64,000 nt of DNA from Distichodus sexfasciatus. Lineage: Eukaryota > Chordata > Actinopteri > Characiformes > Distichodontidae. The position numbers were made by a program, and so were the translations under genes. Location: contig JAVGVS010000004.1 of assembly GCA_032718565.1 (NCBI GenBank), positions 7,086,029 to 7,150,028 of the forward strand. Reading direction: 5' to 3'. Shown here piece after piece: positions 1-10,942 of the stretch (its first letter is position 1; each line of letters begins with the position of its first letter). The notes under the pieces were generated by a model. That model searched no databases. It had not been told where the DNA came from and worked only from the letters and a program-made list of their open reading frames with translations.

Positions 1-34
<34 letters not shown>

Positions 35-168
35 AAGAGAGAGAGAGGGTGAGATTTATATAAAAGGAGAAAGACAGAGAGAGAAAAAGAGAGAGGAGGA
101 AGCGGTGAGGTTTATATAGATGGAGAGAGAGAGAGAGAAAGAGGGGGTGAGATTTATATAAAAGGAGA

Positions 169-214
<46 letters not shown>

Positions 215-270
215 GAGGAGGAGGGGGTGAGGTTTATATAGATGGAGAGAGAGACAGAGAGAGAGATAGA
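1..270. repeat. (TA)n/(GA)n microsatellite tract
   Basis: Short TA run followed by long GA-rich tracts interrupted by a repeated block containing ggtgagatttatata and gatggagaga, so it is a compound microsatellite with a higher-order repeat. Long open frames on the minus strand here are Ser/Leu low-complexity artefacts. Confidence 0.95.
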
Positions 271-379
271 TGTGACGACCCAAATTGAAAGAGAGAATGT
301 CAGAGCAGAGATGAGGAAACCTCAGGGATAAAACGATGGTAAAAGGCTGAAAGTGGAATTTTTGAACGTTGTGTTTCAC

Positions 380-760
380 ACCAGCAGACACACACACACA
401 CAGCAGGCAGGAGCAGAGCAAATTCCATAAAGCCTTAATGAGGAGAGAGCGAGTGTGAACTGCACCATACGGATGAGTGCAGAACACCCATAACCTGACA
501 GAACACATTTAAAACACACACAAACACACAGAGCATGTAAATATAGAACACACACACACTCAGACAGAAATAACTAACATTACACACACTTACACCAAAC
601 ACATTCTGACACAGAGAACATATGTAGGGAACACACATGCATATATAAATACACACACACACACACACACTCATCTGACAGAACACACGCAGAATATAAA
701 CATATCACACTTCCCTCTCTCTCACTCACACACACACGCACACCCCTCCCCCTTAACTAG
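380..760. repeat. AC-rich microsatellite cluster
   Basis: Several (CA)n tracts with degenerate spacers. No gene signal; the minus-strand open frames are Val/Cys low-complexity translations of the repeat. Confidence 0.9.
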
Positions 761-904
761 CAGACTCGCCAAAATCTGCTCCATGTTCTCTATACAGACA
801 GCACAACCTTCCACAGAGTAATAACGCTAATAAAGGAAAAAATCAACAGAAGGATGTTTACGAGGGCTGGGCGATATGACCAAAATCTCATATCCGGATA
901 ATGA

Positions 905-1345
905 CATACAGTACTGTGCAAAAGTTTTAGGCAGGTGTGAAAAAATGCTGTCAACAAAGAATGCTTTCAAAAATGGAAGTGTTAATCATTTATTTTCATC
1001 AAACAACAAAATGCAGTGAATGAACAAAAGAGAAATCTAAATCAAATCAATATTTGGTGTGATCACCCTTTGCCTTCAAAACAGCATCAATTCTTCTAGG
1101 TACACTTGCACACAGTTTTTGAAGGAACTCGGCTGGTAGGTTGTTCCAAACATCTTGGAGAACTAACCACAGATCTATAATCCTACAAAATAATATAATG
1201 ACTATAATCCTACAAAATCCCTGACTTTGTGCAAGTGTACCTATAAGAATTGATGCTGGTTTGAAGGCAAAAGGTAGTAACACCAAATATTGATTTGATT
1301 TAGATTTTTCTTTTGTTCGCAATAAATTTTTATTGTGCTGAAATC
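905..1345. mobile_element. Internally deleted Tc1-like element (hairpin)
   Basis: Begins with the familiar fish Tc1-type end cagtactgtgcaaaagtttt preceded by TA. The arm around 1030-1110 (aaatcaaatcaatatttggt, then a stretch ending cacttgcaca) is repeated as its reverse complement around 1228-1312, giving a long hairpin. No transposase frame remains and the right terminal repeat is truncated near 1340. It is a non-autonomous deletion derivative. Confidence 0.75.
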
Positions 1346-1446
1346 TTTGTGATTTCTCTGAAAATAAGCAGCTTAGCATTTTTTAAGAGATGGTCTGAGG
1401 CATGGTTGAAATTCTTGTTGTAAAAGGTGTATTTATCAATACCATG

Positions 1447-1705
1447 TTCATTCATTCATTTTCTGAACCGCTGAATCCCAATCAGGGTTGCAGGGGACCA
1501 GAGCCTATTCCGAGAACTTACGGGATAGGCTCCCGCACACGGGACAGCGCGCACACTCACATTCACACATTACAAGGCCAATTTAGAGTCGCCAATTTAC
1601 CTATAGTGCATGCTTTTGGACGGAAACCGGAGCACCTGGAGGAAACCCACGCAAGCTCCACAAAGAAGGTCCCTAGAGCCATCCCCGGGATTCGAACATA
1701 GTAGT
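1447..1705 (-). mobile_element. tRNA-derived SINE, family C
   Basis: Reverse-complement copy of a fish SINE whose plus-strand head reads ggcggcacggtgg. Diagnostic blocks are ggttgcaggggacc, ggataggctcccgca, aatttagagtcgccaattta and gggattcgaac (B-box-like). A second copy, on the plus strand, lies at 11295-11630. Confidence 0.75.
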
Positions 1706-1759
1706 GGCTAAACTGTTAATGGAGTAAAGTCCCTTACAAAAACATTAGGCTTCTGGCTA

Positions 1760-2170
1760 ACAGCTGCCGTTAAGCTTTGGCAATGTGGCAGCAAACTTGC
1801 AGCAAGGTCATATTTTCACATGCAACTTAGGTTTGTGGTGGACTTTGGGGAAAACATATGAACCTATCAAATTTGCCACTAGAGCTGCAGCTACCCATTC
1901 TTTTACATTTACCACTAGTGGTAATTTGTCATTGTTGCCAGATGTGGCACTGATGGCTTTCTGTCTAAAATGTTAATATGGCTACCAGTGGCTAAATGAT
2001 AACAGGGCAAGTGGCAACAGTCAATATTTTGGCCAAAATGTTAATATGGAATCTAAAATGTCAAGTGGTACTTCTACCTAAATCTAGTGGGGCAAGTAGC
2101 ATAGATACCTTTGTCCTTGAAATGCTAATATCTCTAAAATGTCTGAAATCAAATGGGGTAAGTGGCAGAG
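1760..2170. repeat. Degenerate minisatellite, left part
   Basis: Imperfect tandem copies of a unit of very roughly 80-90 bp built from atctaatggggcaagtggca, ctttctgtccaaaatgtt and atggct. The same unit resumes at 3373-3725 on the other side of a hAT-like insertion. Confidence 0.6.
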
Positions 2171-2174
2171 AGAC

Positions 2175-3372
2175 AGGGTATCTGCACATTTTTGATATGC
2201 AAATTCAATGACTTTTAAGACCTTTTCAAGAAGAAAAATTAAGACCATCACAGCGGCAAAAAACACAACAGCCTAGAATTTAGTTGATTTCAAAAAGGCA
2301 CATACATATTTATTGGAGCAACAGCTCTAACATAAAACTGCCTTCTAATTATAAAATATTATGGCTGTGTGGAAACAGGCACAGAAAGTGAAATACTCTA
2401 AAAGTGTAAAGAACCCAAATATTTTTGTTTCCACCGATTCACTGTTGATGTGTTAGAAGTCACAGTTCAGTAGCCTTCTTTTCAACATCTGCATTTAAGA
2501 TCACCAACTGCTCTTTCTTTAAGCTGCCTTTGTTCACGCTTGAGATAAGCTTCCTTTTAATGTATGGAGCGAGTCCAAATCGCGCAAGATAAGCGGTTTT
2601 GTCCCTACCACAAGTAAATGTTTAGGCACACTGCGAGTCAGGGAACATCGCCCTAAAGATGGTGTGAATGTCATCATTAGACATATAGGAGTGATGTCGG
2701 CTAACCATTTGCAAAGCCCATGGCACTTCTGCTTTCAGTGTGTCGGTTGAGGAGAATGTACTGAAGGCATTACTTGACGTAGGATCCGGAGACACTGCCA
2801 AAGCGGGTGTAGGCCTATCTGTAGAGGTTGTATTTGCAGAACTGGCGAACAACTGAATGGGGACAGCTGTTGTCCGACTGTCAACAAAACGCTTGTGCTT
2901 CTCTCCCCTGATATGCGAGTCGATGGCTTTAGAGCCCATTGTTGCCAGTTTGATGACTTTTTTAGAATAATCACATTGCGCTTCGTAGACATTAGTCGTC
3001 TTTTTCAAACAGCCACGGTACTACTCATCCTCCAACCATCTCTCACTGAATTTGCATTTACCCATTATACTCGCGCTTTTAAGGGAAACCAGTCTCCCTG
3101 CTACGCACCAGCTACAAACATTCAACACTATTTCTTCTATTTCTATGGCATGCATATAGGCCGATGGGGTACACACTGCCTCCTGTGCTATAGTCAGTAG
3201 CGTGCGCTGGTAAAAGGTAAAAGAAAAACGGGAACAGATATCGTTGCTTCATTTCGCCCTAGAATTAATTCAATGCCACCCCTTTTAAAATTCCAGACTT
3301 TTCAATACTTTTCAAGGCCTTAAAAACATTTAAAAAATTTAAGACTTTTTAAAACTTTTTAAGGATCCGCTG
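2175..3372 (-). mobile_element. Decayed hAT-like DNA transposon
   Basis: The left end starts near cagggtatctgcac. The right end is the A/T-rich aagactttttaaaacttttt ending ggatccgctg. This pattern is typical of fish elements that start CAGGG and carry a 'taaaaagtcttaaa' subterminal motif. It interrupts the minisatellite at 1760-3725 and carries a broken zinc-finger-type reading frame on the minus strand. No clean target duplication is visible, so the ends are approximate. Confidence 0.6.
2622..3065 (-). pseudogene. Broken transposon protein, zinc-finger-like N-terminus
   Basis: The minus-strand frame starts at 3065 with MGKCKFSERWLEDE, hits an in-frame TAG at 3021-3023, then continues YRGCLKKTTNVYEAQC and later KLATMGSKAIDSHIRGEKHK to a stop at 2622. 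The Cys, ...KLATMGSKA and SH...GEKH pattern resembles the short BED-like zinc-finger head of proteins encoded by fish hAT-type elements. A second zinc-ligand cysteine expected after QC appears as serine. The rest of any transposase is absent, so this is a dead fragment rather than a host gene. Confidence 0.6.
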
Positions 3373-3725
3373 AAATGGCTGAAATCTAATCGTGAAAATA
3401 GTACAAAATGTCCAAAATGGCAAAATGGCTTAAATCACTGAAATCCTAAGGGGCAAGTAGCACAGATAACTTTCTGACCAAAATGGTAAAATGGCTCAAA
3501 TCTAATGGGGCAAGTGGTACAGCTGGCTTTCTGTCCAAAATGGTTAAATGGCTTAAAATCGCTAGTAGCACAGAGCATTATGGCCAAAATGTTAACACTG
3601 CACAAAATGGCTTAAATCTAATGGGGCAAGTGGCAGAGATGGAACTGTTGGCGAAATGTCAGTTATGGCTAAAAAGGCAAGGTGCAGAGTTGGCTTTCTA
3701 CCCAAATATCAAGGATACCAACAGA
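3373..3725. repeat. Degenerate minisatellite, right part
   Basis: Continues the unit seen at 1760-2170: aaatctaatggggcaagtgg, gctttctgtccaaaatggtt and repeated ggcttaaatc blocks. Copies diverge from each other, so it is old. Confidence 0.65.
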
Positions 3726-3832
3726 TAAAAATGCAAATGTAGGCATTTTAACTTGCCCCCCTTGCCTTGGTAGCCACACCAGCATTCCTAGGCTGTGTTC
3801 CTTTAACGTGTGAATGATGAGCGTGGACTGAC

Positions 3833-4003
3833 CTCCATCCACTGTCCGTGCGATTGCATCTTGAGGAGGACGCAGGGGTCAGGTTTGGACAGTGCGTCCC
3901 TGTCTGAGATGCCCTTACAGGCCACGCGCAGCTCCACCTTGGTCAGGCAGGGGCTGCTGAAGAGACCCAGAGAGGTGGCGGCCGACTCGTAGATGTCACT
4001 CAT
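3833..4003 (-). CDS. cpne4: Copine-4, first coding exon (partial gene)
   Basis: Encodes 57 residues from ATG at 4003 (MSDIYESAATSLGLFSSPCL through KVELRVACKGISDRD to GQWME) in phase 0, ending at a strong donor (GAG|GTCAGT). A splice acceptor (ctttcag) sits 8 bases upstream of the ATG, so the exon runs 3833-4011 with 5' non-coding exons further right. The text matches my memory of the CPNE4 N-terminus almost residue for residue, covering the start of the first C2 domain including the SDPC-type calcium loop (KPDPC). Copines are cytosolic, calcium-dependent phospholipid-binding proteins with two C2 domains and a von Willebrand A-like domain. The remaining exons must lie left of the window. Teleosts may carry two cpne4 copies; which one this is cannot be told. 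Confidence 0.9.
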
Positions 4004-4011
4004 TCTTCTCT

Positions 4012-6560
4012 CTGAAAGTGGGGGATGCTGGAGGAGGAGGAGAAGAAAGGGTTAGTCTGATCCAAAACGTCAAACGCCAACACGAGGCTACCAGATACAG
4101 TGCAACCAGCACTGTCTCGTCTCGTCACACTCCACTTACTGCCTGTTTGGGCTGCTAAAATCAGGAAAATGTTTCAGAAGTATTATGGCCAAAACAGAGA
4201 GATTCAGGGGGAGCTTCTACCCACAGGCCATAAGAATCCTTAGGTAAATTTAAGTGTTTTTTTGTTATTGTGAACACATCACAGCACAATGTATCACAAC
4301 AAAGCCTGACCTCGGCATTTGACTTTGTGCCCTCATTTGGTTGTTCCTTTGGTTGATATCTTGGGTAATAAAAGGAATTGCAAGAAAACTAAAAGAGCTA
4401 AGCTCTGCTATCATATACGCATGAAATCTCCCCAGAAGTTAAGCACTCGTGTGTGTTCTAGATGTGACTTATTCTTTCCTGGATTTTCTCATGCCAGTTT
4501 CCTCTTCAGCGAAACTCAGAGACTCAGAGTGTACGCAGTATAAGTGTGCTTGAGAGTGAAAGACAGTGTAGGACCAGTTAGATATTTCACTTTAACTGCC
4601 AATACCGATTTGGATATCTGAAGTTTAAAAATTAAGTGTCCTCTGTGTCCTGTTAAATCTGGAGCTGTGCTGTCCTTATCAAAGTTTACAGTGATTTAAA
4701 CGGATTTGTCGGCATAAACAGTACTTCATACCAAACAGCATCACCAACCAGTCCGTGGAGTTGGAGTTGTAGTGTTGCCCTCTGGTAGACAAATTATTCA
4801 ATGACCACATTCATATCATGGCTCATATCATTTAAGAGATACTGTTTTATTTCATATGAACACTGTTTTATTTAATGATTCATATCATTTAAGAGATACT
4901 ATTTTATTTAATAGACTATCTGTACAGAATTTTTCATATTGAAACTGTTATAGACCTTTTACACATTCAGTGTAAGGCCACGTCCACACGTACACGGGTA
5001 TTTCTGAAAATTGAGTTTTTTCTATGCGTTTTGGCCTTTCGTCCACATGTAAGCAGTGTTTTGGGTCAGTGAAAACTGCTGCCTGCGTGTGTTCATGTTG
5101 TAGCTGCTCTCAAACCTCCCCTTCAGTTAAATATGATTCATCATTTTCTCCACTGGCATCATTAGCAACGATGCTATTTATTGTTAACAGATTATTAACC
5201 AGCTATCAGTCACTTTTCTCACAAACTCGCACTGCGATCCCAATCAATCATCATCATCTGCACGGCACACGCTGCACATAAAACCTAATTTCAACACCCT
5301 CGCGCCCCATCGATCAGAAAGCAGGGCTGAAATCTGCCCATGTGCATCGGGCTCTCATAAATAAAACAGCGTGCTAAACTTAACGCCAGGCATGGCGCTT
5401 TAACTCGCTTTTACTCGCTTTAAAAACGTCTCGGTCGGTGGTAAAGACACTAAACTTCCCACTCTGACACCTTTAATATCACAAACATCATCCACCGATC
5501 TTTCGATTGCCCGATAAACCAGGAGGATGAATTAGGAGAGGGACATTATGGCCTAATTCATTTCCTGCACATCAGTCTCCAGGATGAGTTTCCAGAGGAA
5601 CTCTTGCAGACTCTTTTACTCTCGTCTATTATTGCTCGGAATTGTTATGTCACAAGCAATAAAAAAATAATCCCCAGAAGGATGGATGAGATGAGATCAC
5701 ATTTCATGGTGGTGACTGTGTGTTGTGCTGTGGTGTGTTCACAATGAAAAATGATCACTCACTTTCGCTTACCGATATGAGCACTGGGTACCTGATAAAT
5801 ACTGAGGTCAAATACTCATAAAATATTCTCTGATGATTCAAGAGCAAATACAACTTTATTGCAACATTATGACGAAACTCTAAAATTTCCGATTGGATAT
5901 TCATATTAATATACAGCTTGCACCAAGCAAAGAAAATCTGAGAGCTTAAACCGAAGACAACTTGGCTTTTTGGGTTCTTGAAGACATTTCACCACTCATC
6001 TGAAAGGCTTCTTCCATTCAAACTGAATATCAGCTAGATCATTTAGAAAGAAGTTCAGTTGTCTTCAAGTTCTCATGACTGGGTTGTAAACAGGCCCAAA
6101 AAATAAAAACAAAAACCTTTCCACATTCTGTTGTGTAATGTTTTTATCAATACTCATAAAGGACCAGCAACTAGTCACTGAAGATGTTTCAGGGGTTGTA
6201 CTGAAGGCAGAACATTAAGGCCTGTCTGGTTTCTCCAGCAAAAAACAAAACAGCAAGCGCTGCTGAGGGTCTACCGAAGACTTCAGCAGCACTGTCAGTT
6301 TCGACACGGACAAATTAAACACAGCAGCTCAGGGTAGTGCTGGGGTGGAGAACAGAGCGAAACCGTGAAACGAAAATGACGGCGCCACTAAAAAAACAGA
6401 GGGAGAAGTAGGAGGAGGAGAGTTTCTGCCTGCTTTGTAATGGAAGTCTCAGGAGGAAGATAAGTCCTCTGAGACCAGGCTTTAGTGTTGGAGATAATTG
6501 GGAGAGACGTGCCCCCGAGTGACAGTTCAGACTACCATGAATGAGGGAATGAGAACTATG
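4012..6560. other. Non-coding stretch upstream of the cpne4 exon
   Basis: No supportable gene. Contains minus-strand SINE A debris at about 4250-4340, a DNA-element end at about 4975-5085 (cgtccacacgtacacgggta), a partial plus-strand SINE A tail at about 5690-5770, and an unnamed dispersed repeat at about 5940-6080 (gaagacatttcaccactcat). Confidence 0.6.
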
Positions 6561-6790
6561 GATCCATGCGTGCAGGTTTTGTCTTAAGAGCAAATTTACA
6601 AAAAGTCTACACTGGATTCATGATGGGTTCATAAATTGTTTGCAAGTTTGCTCTTCTAATGATGAATGTTTACATTTAAAAAGCATAATATTATACTGTA
6701 TAATTGCAGAATTGAAGAAACCCAATACGCAAATGTTCTACAAACACACATTGCAATAGCATTTGCGTTCTGACACTACAACATGAGATG
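6560..6790. mobile_element. Hairpin-repeat family H, copy 1
   Basis: Contains the family blocks tgtcttaagagcaaatt, taatattatactgtataatt and gcagaattgaagaaa seen in other copies at 15.6, 30.2, 33.0, 38.5, 46.2, 47.3, 57.0 and 62.0 kb. No coding capacity. Confidence 0.55.
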
Positions 6791-6807
6791 TATGTTTAGA
6801 ATGGTGA

Positions 6808-6995
6808 TTTAGTGGCAGGACGATCACCTCTGGACCAAGAGGTTGTGGGTTCAAATCCTACCTCCAGCACTACCATTACTAGGTCCCTGAGCAAGACCCT
6901 TAACCCCAGGTTGCTCCAGGGAAACCGTCCCTGAAATGAGGAGATCTGGATAATCTCTTAAATGCCATGTGTAAAAGTATTTCCAATTTGTTTTC
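6808..6995 (-). mobile_element. tRNA-derived SINE, family B
   Basis: Shows the blocks ccaagaggttgtgggttcaa, gtccctgagcaagaccctta and ggttgctccagggaaac, the reverse complement of the family B body also found at 8855-8990, 10323-10493 and 34598-34790. Confidence 0.65.
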
Positions 6996-6999
6996 CCTC

Positions 7000-8100
7000 T
7001 GCGATTAGCCGTCATTGTCATTATCAGCAAACAAGGCACTGAGAAAACGGCAACTCTGGCACTGCCTCCAAGTCGCTTTTCGGCTCACCAGATAAGCAGA
7101 CAGCCGCTTCCCAGACTCTTTTTAAAAAAAGTCAATCCCTCAATTTCCAGCCTGACAATTTGTTATTGCCCTTCTCGGGTGCTCACCGTCGAGTGCCCGG
7201 CCTCTCCATCCTGCTTCTGATCCCTCTAATCTGTGACCATGGTATCGAGCGGACACCGCTGCACAGCGGCCAGGCTCTACCCACAAAACTCCATCAGGAA
7301 AGGCACTCTAGAAACAGTCCTCTCACTTAGCCAGAGCGCGCCTGTCAAATCCGGGGGAAGGGGACGAGGTAATAACAGGGATTCGGGTGAGGAGGCTTCT
7401 GTCTTTCCAGCCGTATGGGCGACTTACCTGGGGGGTGACGAGGTGCCATGCCTTCTCGAACCCACGTTAAAGTAAAAATAAAACACCTAGTGATGGACAT
7501 GGGAGTCGTTCACAAAGCTGGAGTGATTACAGGCTGCCTGGGGAACGAATTTTGCAGACGTCAGTCACGTCAAGAGTGGTAGTTGCCATTAAACACAGGA
7601 CATTAAAGGACTATAGAGAGTGATCTGCACCTAATCAGATCAGCAATTTTATATGTTAATTTCTACATCCTTTTGCACAGTCTCTTTTTCTTTCTTTAAC
7701 TTAATCTGTTCATACCTTTTTTGTGAACATTTCCACAGTCTAGGAACGTATCAGTGTATTTCTTTACATGTTAAACTTGAATAACTTGTATGTGATTAAA
7801 CAACAGTTCACTTTAGTTTACTGCGTTCATCAGACACCGTTATTTGGAGAGATTTAAATTTACCAGTGACAGGGACAGTCTGCCAAGAGTAATTTAGGGT
7901 TAAGGATCTTAATGGGACAGAATTTGAGCCCTAACCCTGTTTCCTAATTCAGAGTTTACTGTATCCTATTACTCCTCCCTTTAAACTTCCACTTGAACAC
8001 AATAAACGAATGTCTTCAAAAAGTATCTTAAGTATAATGGCTCTAATGTCCTGTTATCAATTTTGTACCTCTTGCTTAATCTACTTATTTTAAGTGAAAG
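7000..8100. other. Non-coding stretch
   Basis: No gene, RNA or clear repeat apart from a partial family B SINE at about 7855-7925. The 80-residue open frame near 7233 has no family resemblance and no splice context. Confidence 0.5.
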
Positions 8101-8106
8101 TCTTAG

Positions 8107-8306
8107 AGCAGTTGGTATCGTAGCGGTTAGGGGCAGTAAGCGAGCAGTAAAGGTACCACTGAGGTACTCATGAGCAAAGTACTGTCCCCAAGCACTGCTC
8201 CCCTGGCACTGCCTATGTCAGCTGCCCACTGCTCCTTCAGGGATGGGTCAAATGCAGAGGTCACATTTCATTTGTGGTGCACTGTGTGCTGTGCTGTGCT
8301 CTGTCA
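8107..8306 (+). mobile_element. tRNA-derived SINE, family A
   Basis: Carries the family A body: aaggtaccactgaggtactc, atgagcaaagtactgtcccc, gctgcccactgctccttcag, gggtcaaatgcagaggtcac and the tail tgcactgtgtgctgtgctgt. This is the most numerous repeat in the window, with full or partial copies at about 26.1, 26.8, 29.6, 29.8, 32.0, 48.5, 56.3, 60.0, 61.5 and 62.1 kb. Confidence 0.8.
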
Positions 8307-8409
8307 AGGCTTAAGCCTAGTCCTAGACTAATTTTGAGTTTGAATGGTAACTCTCCATTGGTGCTACAACTTAGTCCAAGACTAGGCTTAATCCATGAGC
8401 AAGAAACCA
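8303..8409. mobile_element. Short palindromic MITE, copy 1
   Basis: About 105 bp. Left arm is taagcctagtcctagactaa and right arm is tagtccaagactaggcttaa, which are near-perfect reverse complements, followed by tccatgagcaagaaacca. A second copy is at 13229-13332. Confidence 0.75.
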
Positions 8410-8854
8410 ACCCATGAAGTCTAACCAATCAGAGAATGTGGTGGGGCATCCACAAAGTGGTGAGTTCAGACAGAGAGAGGCGCCGGCAGCTAATCCAAAG
8501 CACATTATTACAGGTAACACATTTTTACCTTTGTTTATTTTGTTGTCATATCGTCTTAAAAAGTCAGCAACAGTCAAGCCGGCAAGGCCAATAATCTGTC
8601 AATCCCGATCTAAAAGCTACTAAATATAAGACACTAAATAAGGTCTAAAATTCCCATCTGAGTGCTGACATGTTCAAGATTATATGGCAGCTGAGGGTTT
8701 GGAGGAAAGCTGCAGGATGTTGGGCAAGAAAGACTTCTCCTGCCAATTAGTCATGGAACCTGAGAAGCATTTTTTAACAAAGCAAGAAAGAGATTTTAAA
8801 TTAAGTCAAAAAGGTCAAGTTTTGTCAAGCAAGCAAAATGCCTGACATTACATT

Positions 8855-8990
8855 TAGAGGGATAGTCTCTGTGGAGCACTTGGGATTAAAGATCTTGCTC
8901 AGGGACCCAGTGGTGGTAGTGCTGGAGGTAAGATTTGAACCCACAACCTCTTAGACATGAGTACCCTACCCACTAGATCAATGGTTATTA
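8855..8990 (+). mobile_element. tRNA-derived SINE, family B
   Basis: Body blocks gatcttgctcagggaccca, ggtggtagtgctggaggtaa and gatttgaacccacaacctc; the last is a B-box-like tRNA relic. Confidence 0.65.
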
Positions 8991-8999
8991 ATAATTTTA

Positions 9000-10320
9000 A
9001 CTTTCGCTTTTTAATTTTATTGCTAATTTTCATTTCAATATGACATTTTTTGCTTGTTCATTTAAATGTGTTTGTTTAACTGGCACGTTTTTCAAAAACT
9101 ATTAATATCGATAATCATAAAAAAACATAATAATTAATAAATACTAAAAACTCTTCACTTAGCATCAATATCAGCCACCTTCAACTCTGAGCTGTGGAAG
9201 ATTCTGACTCGGACAGTGATGCAGAAATAAATATATAAAGTATAAATACATAAACACCCCAAAACGTTCCAGCAAAGACGTGTGAAGGCAGGTGTCTGAC
9301 TCTAATGGGCCCTGGATGAGTGCTCATCTGTCAGGTCTTTATGTGAAGGTGTGTGAGTTTCAGCAGGGGGTCTCCGCCGTGACCTTATCCTAGCTCCTCA
9401 TAGTCTTTATCTCATGTCTCAGGACCCTGGCTGACTTCCTTCACCCTCCATCTCCTCCACCTCTACCTGAATGGCGCTGAGAGATCGCTCAGGTGTTCAC
9501 TTATTACACGCAGGAAGTGACACGGCACACTCAGAGATCTGGCAAAATAATAAGGCCAAAATTTGTTCATCAAAAAGGCACGATGGTGGCATGGGGCAGT
9601 ACTTGGGAGTCTGGGGCTGGGGGTTCTGTAACATTTAGACTTGTAAGTTGGCATGAGGTAGTATGAGATTCTTCTGGTTTGATGACCTTTAGCCAAAATG
9701 TCACAGTATCGCTACTACAGCCCCAGAATCTTTGAAATGTCCAGGTAAAAGACAACTTTTTCCATTGAACACATTCTATTATTTTTAAATGACAAGTAAG
9801 CAACATGTTGATTTTAAACTTTACTAAATAATAAAATAAATAACTTCAGTCCTCTAAATACAGCTACTAACTTTATTGATAATCTCCCTGGACCGTCGTC
9901 TTTTTTACCCGTTATTTAGTATCTACACTCCACTCCACTCCACCTTTGACAATACTGGCCCATTAAAAAGGAAGAGGATCAGAGCATAAAAAATCCCCTT
10001 AGTATAATAACCACTAATGTGTCTAAAAGCAGTATACATGGAAATCAGAATGCATACGGCATCAAATCAAACTGGTGTTATTTAACTTAGCATGGAAAGA
10101 GACTGTCAGTCACCAACTACACCATCCTTCAGCACCACTGCTCCATCCACCCAACAAAACAACAATCTGTCACCAAAAGTTTCACCAGAATAGACGCGGG
10201 AAATGATGCCACCCTTGCATTATACTGGAGTTTCTTGTCAACAAAAACAAGCTCTACGACTGTGCGGAGTGTGCTGTGTGCGGAGGTTAAGTCCTCCACC
10301 TCATTGTATCAAGTTGTACA
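9000..10320. other. Non-coding stretch
   Basis: AT-rich DNA without a recognisable exon, RNA gene or full repeat. The 77- and 78-residue minus-strand frames near 9463-9806 look random. Confidence 0.5.
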
Positions 10321-10322
10321 CA

Positions 10323-10493
10323 TTTCACATTTACATTTACTGCATTTAGTAGATGCTGTTATCCAGAGCGACTTTTTCATAGGGCTAAGGGACTTGCTCA
10401 GGCACCCAATGATGGTAGTGGTAGAGATAGGATGCGAACCCGCTACCTCTTAGTCATGAGGTATGTATCCTAACCACTAAACCACCATCATCT
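10323..10493 (+). mobile_element. tRNA-derived SINE, family B
   Basis: Starts tttacatttactgcattta, then ttatccagagcgacttttt, gggacttgctcaggcaccca and gatgcgaacccgctacctc. This is the most complete family B copy in the window. Confidence 0.75.
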
Positions 10494-10942
10494 CGTATCA
10501 ACTTGTATCCTGGGTTCTCATTCCCTGTAGCTCACCGGTGACAGGCCCATATATTTACTAAGCTAGACATCTGTTCGGAGTCGGCAACAAGTCTGCGCGT
10601 TTGTTTGATCGCGTCTTTGTAGTGCTTATTGTTCAACGCTGATCAAACGTGGAGCCTGCTTGAGGGCTTTTGGCCTTGATTCAAAATCAGTCTTAAAAAC
10701 CATGTAGTGTGATGAAGACCTACTTTACACCGCCCACTAGCTGAGGGATTCCTGCAGTTTGTCAGAACAAAACAGCTCATACTGCAGGAACACTACGATG
10801 GAATTTTTTTGCGGAACTTTTTCAAACTGCAGAGAACCATGAAACCAGAAAGGAGACCATGCCTAGATGCATTTTGTTAGTCCTAGATGGAAGAGATGTC
10901 CACGTCATGGTACCATGGTCACTACAAGTAACGACCTAAAAG

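Noticed and set aside
1..270. CRISPR-like array
   Set aside because: Regular GA/TA blocks without unique spacers; eukaryotic microsatellite.
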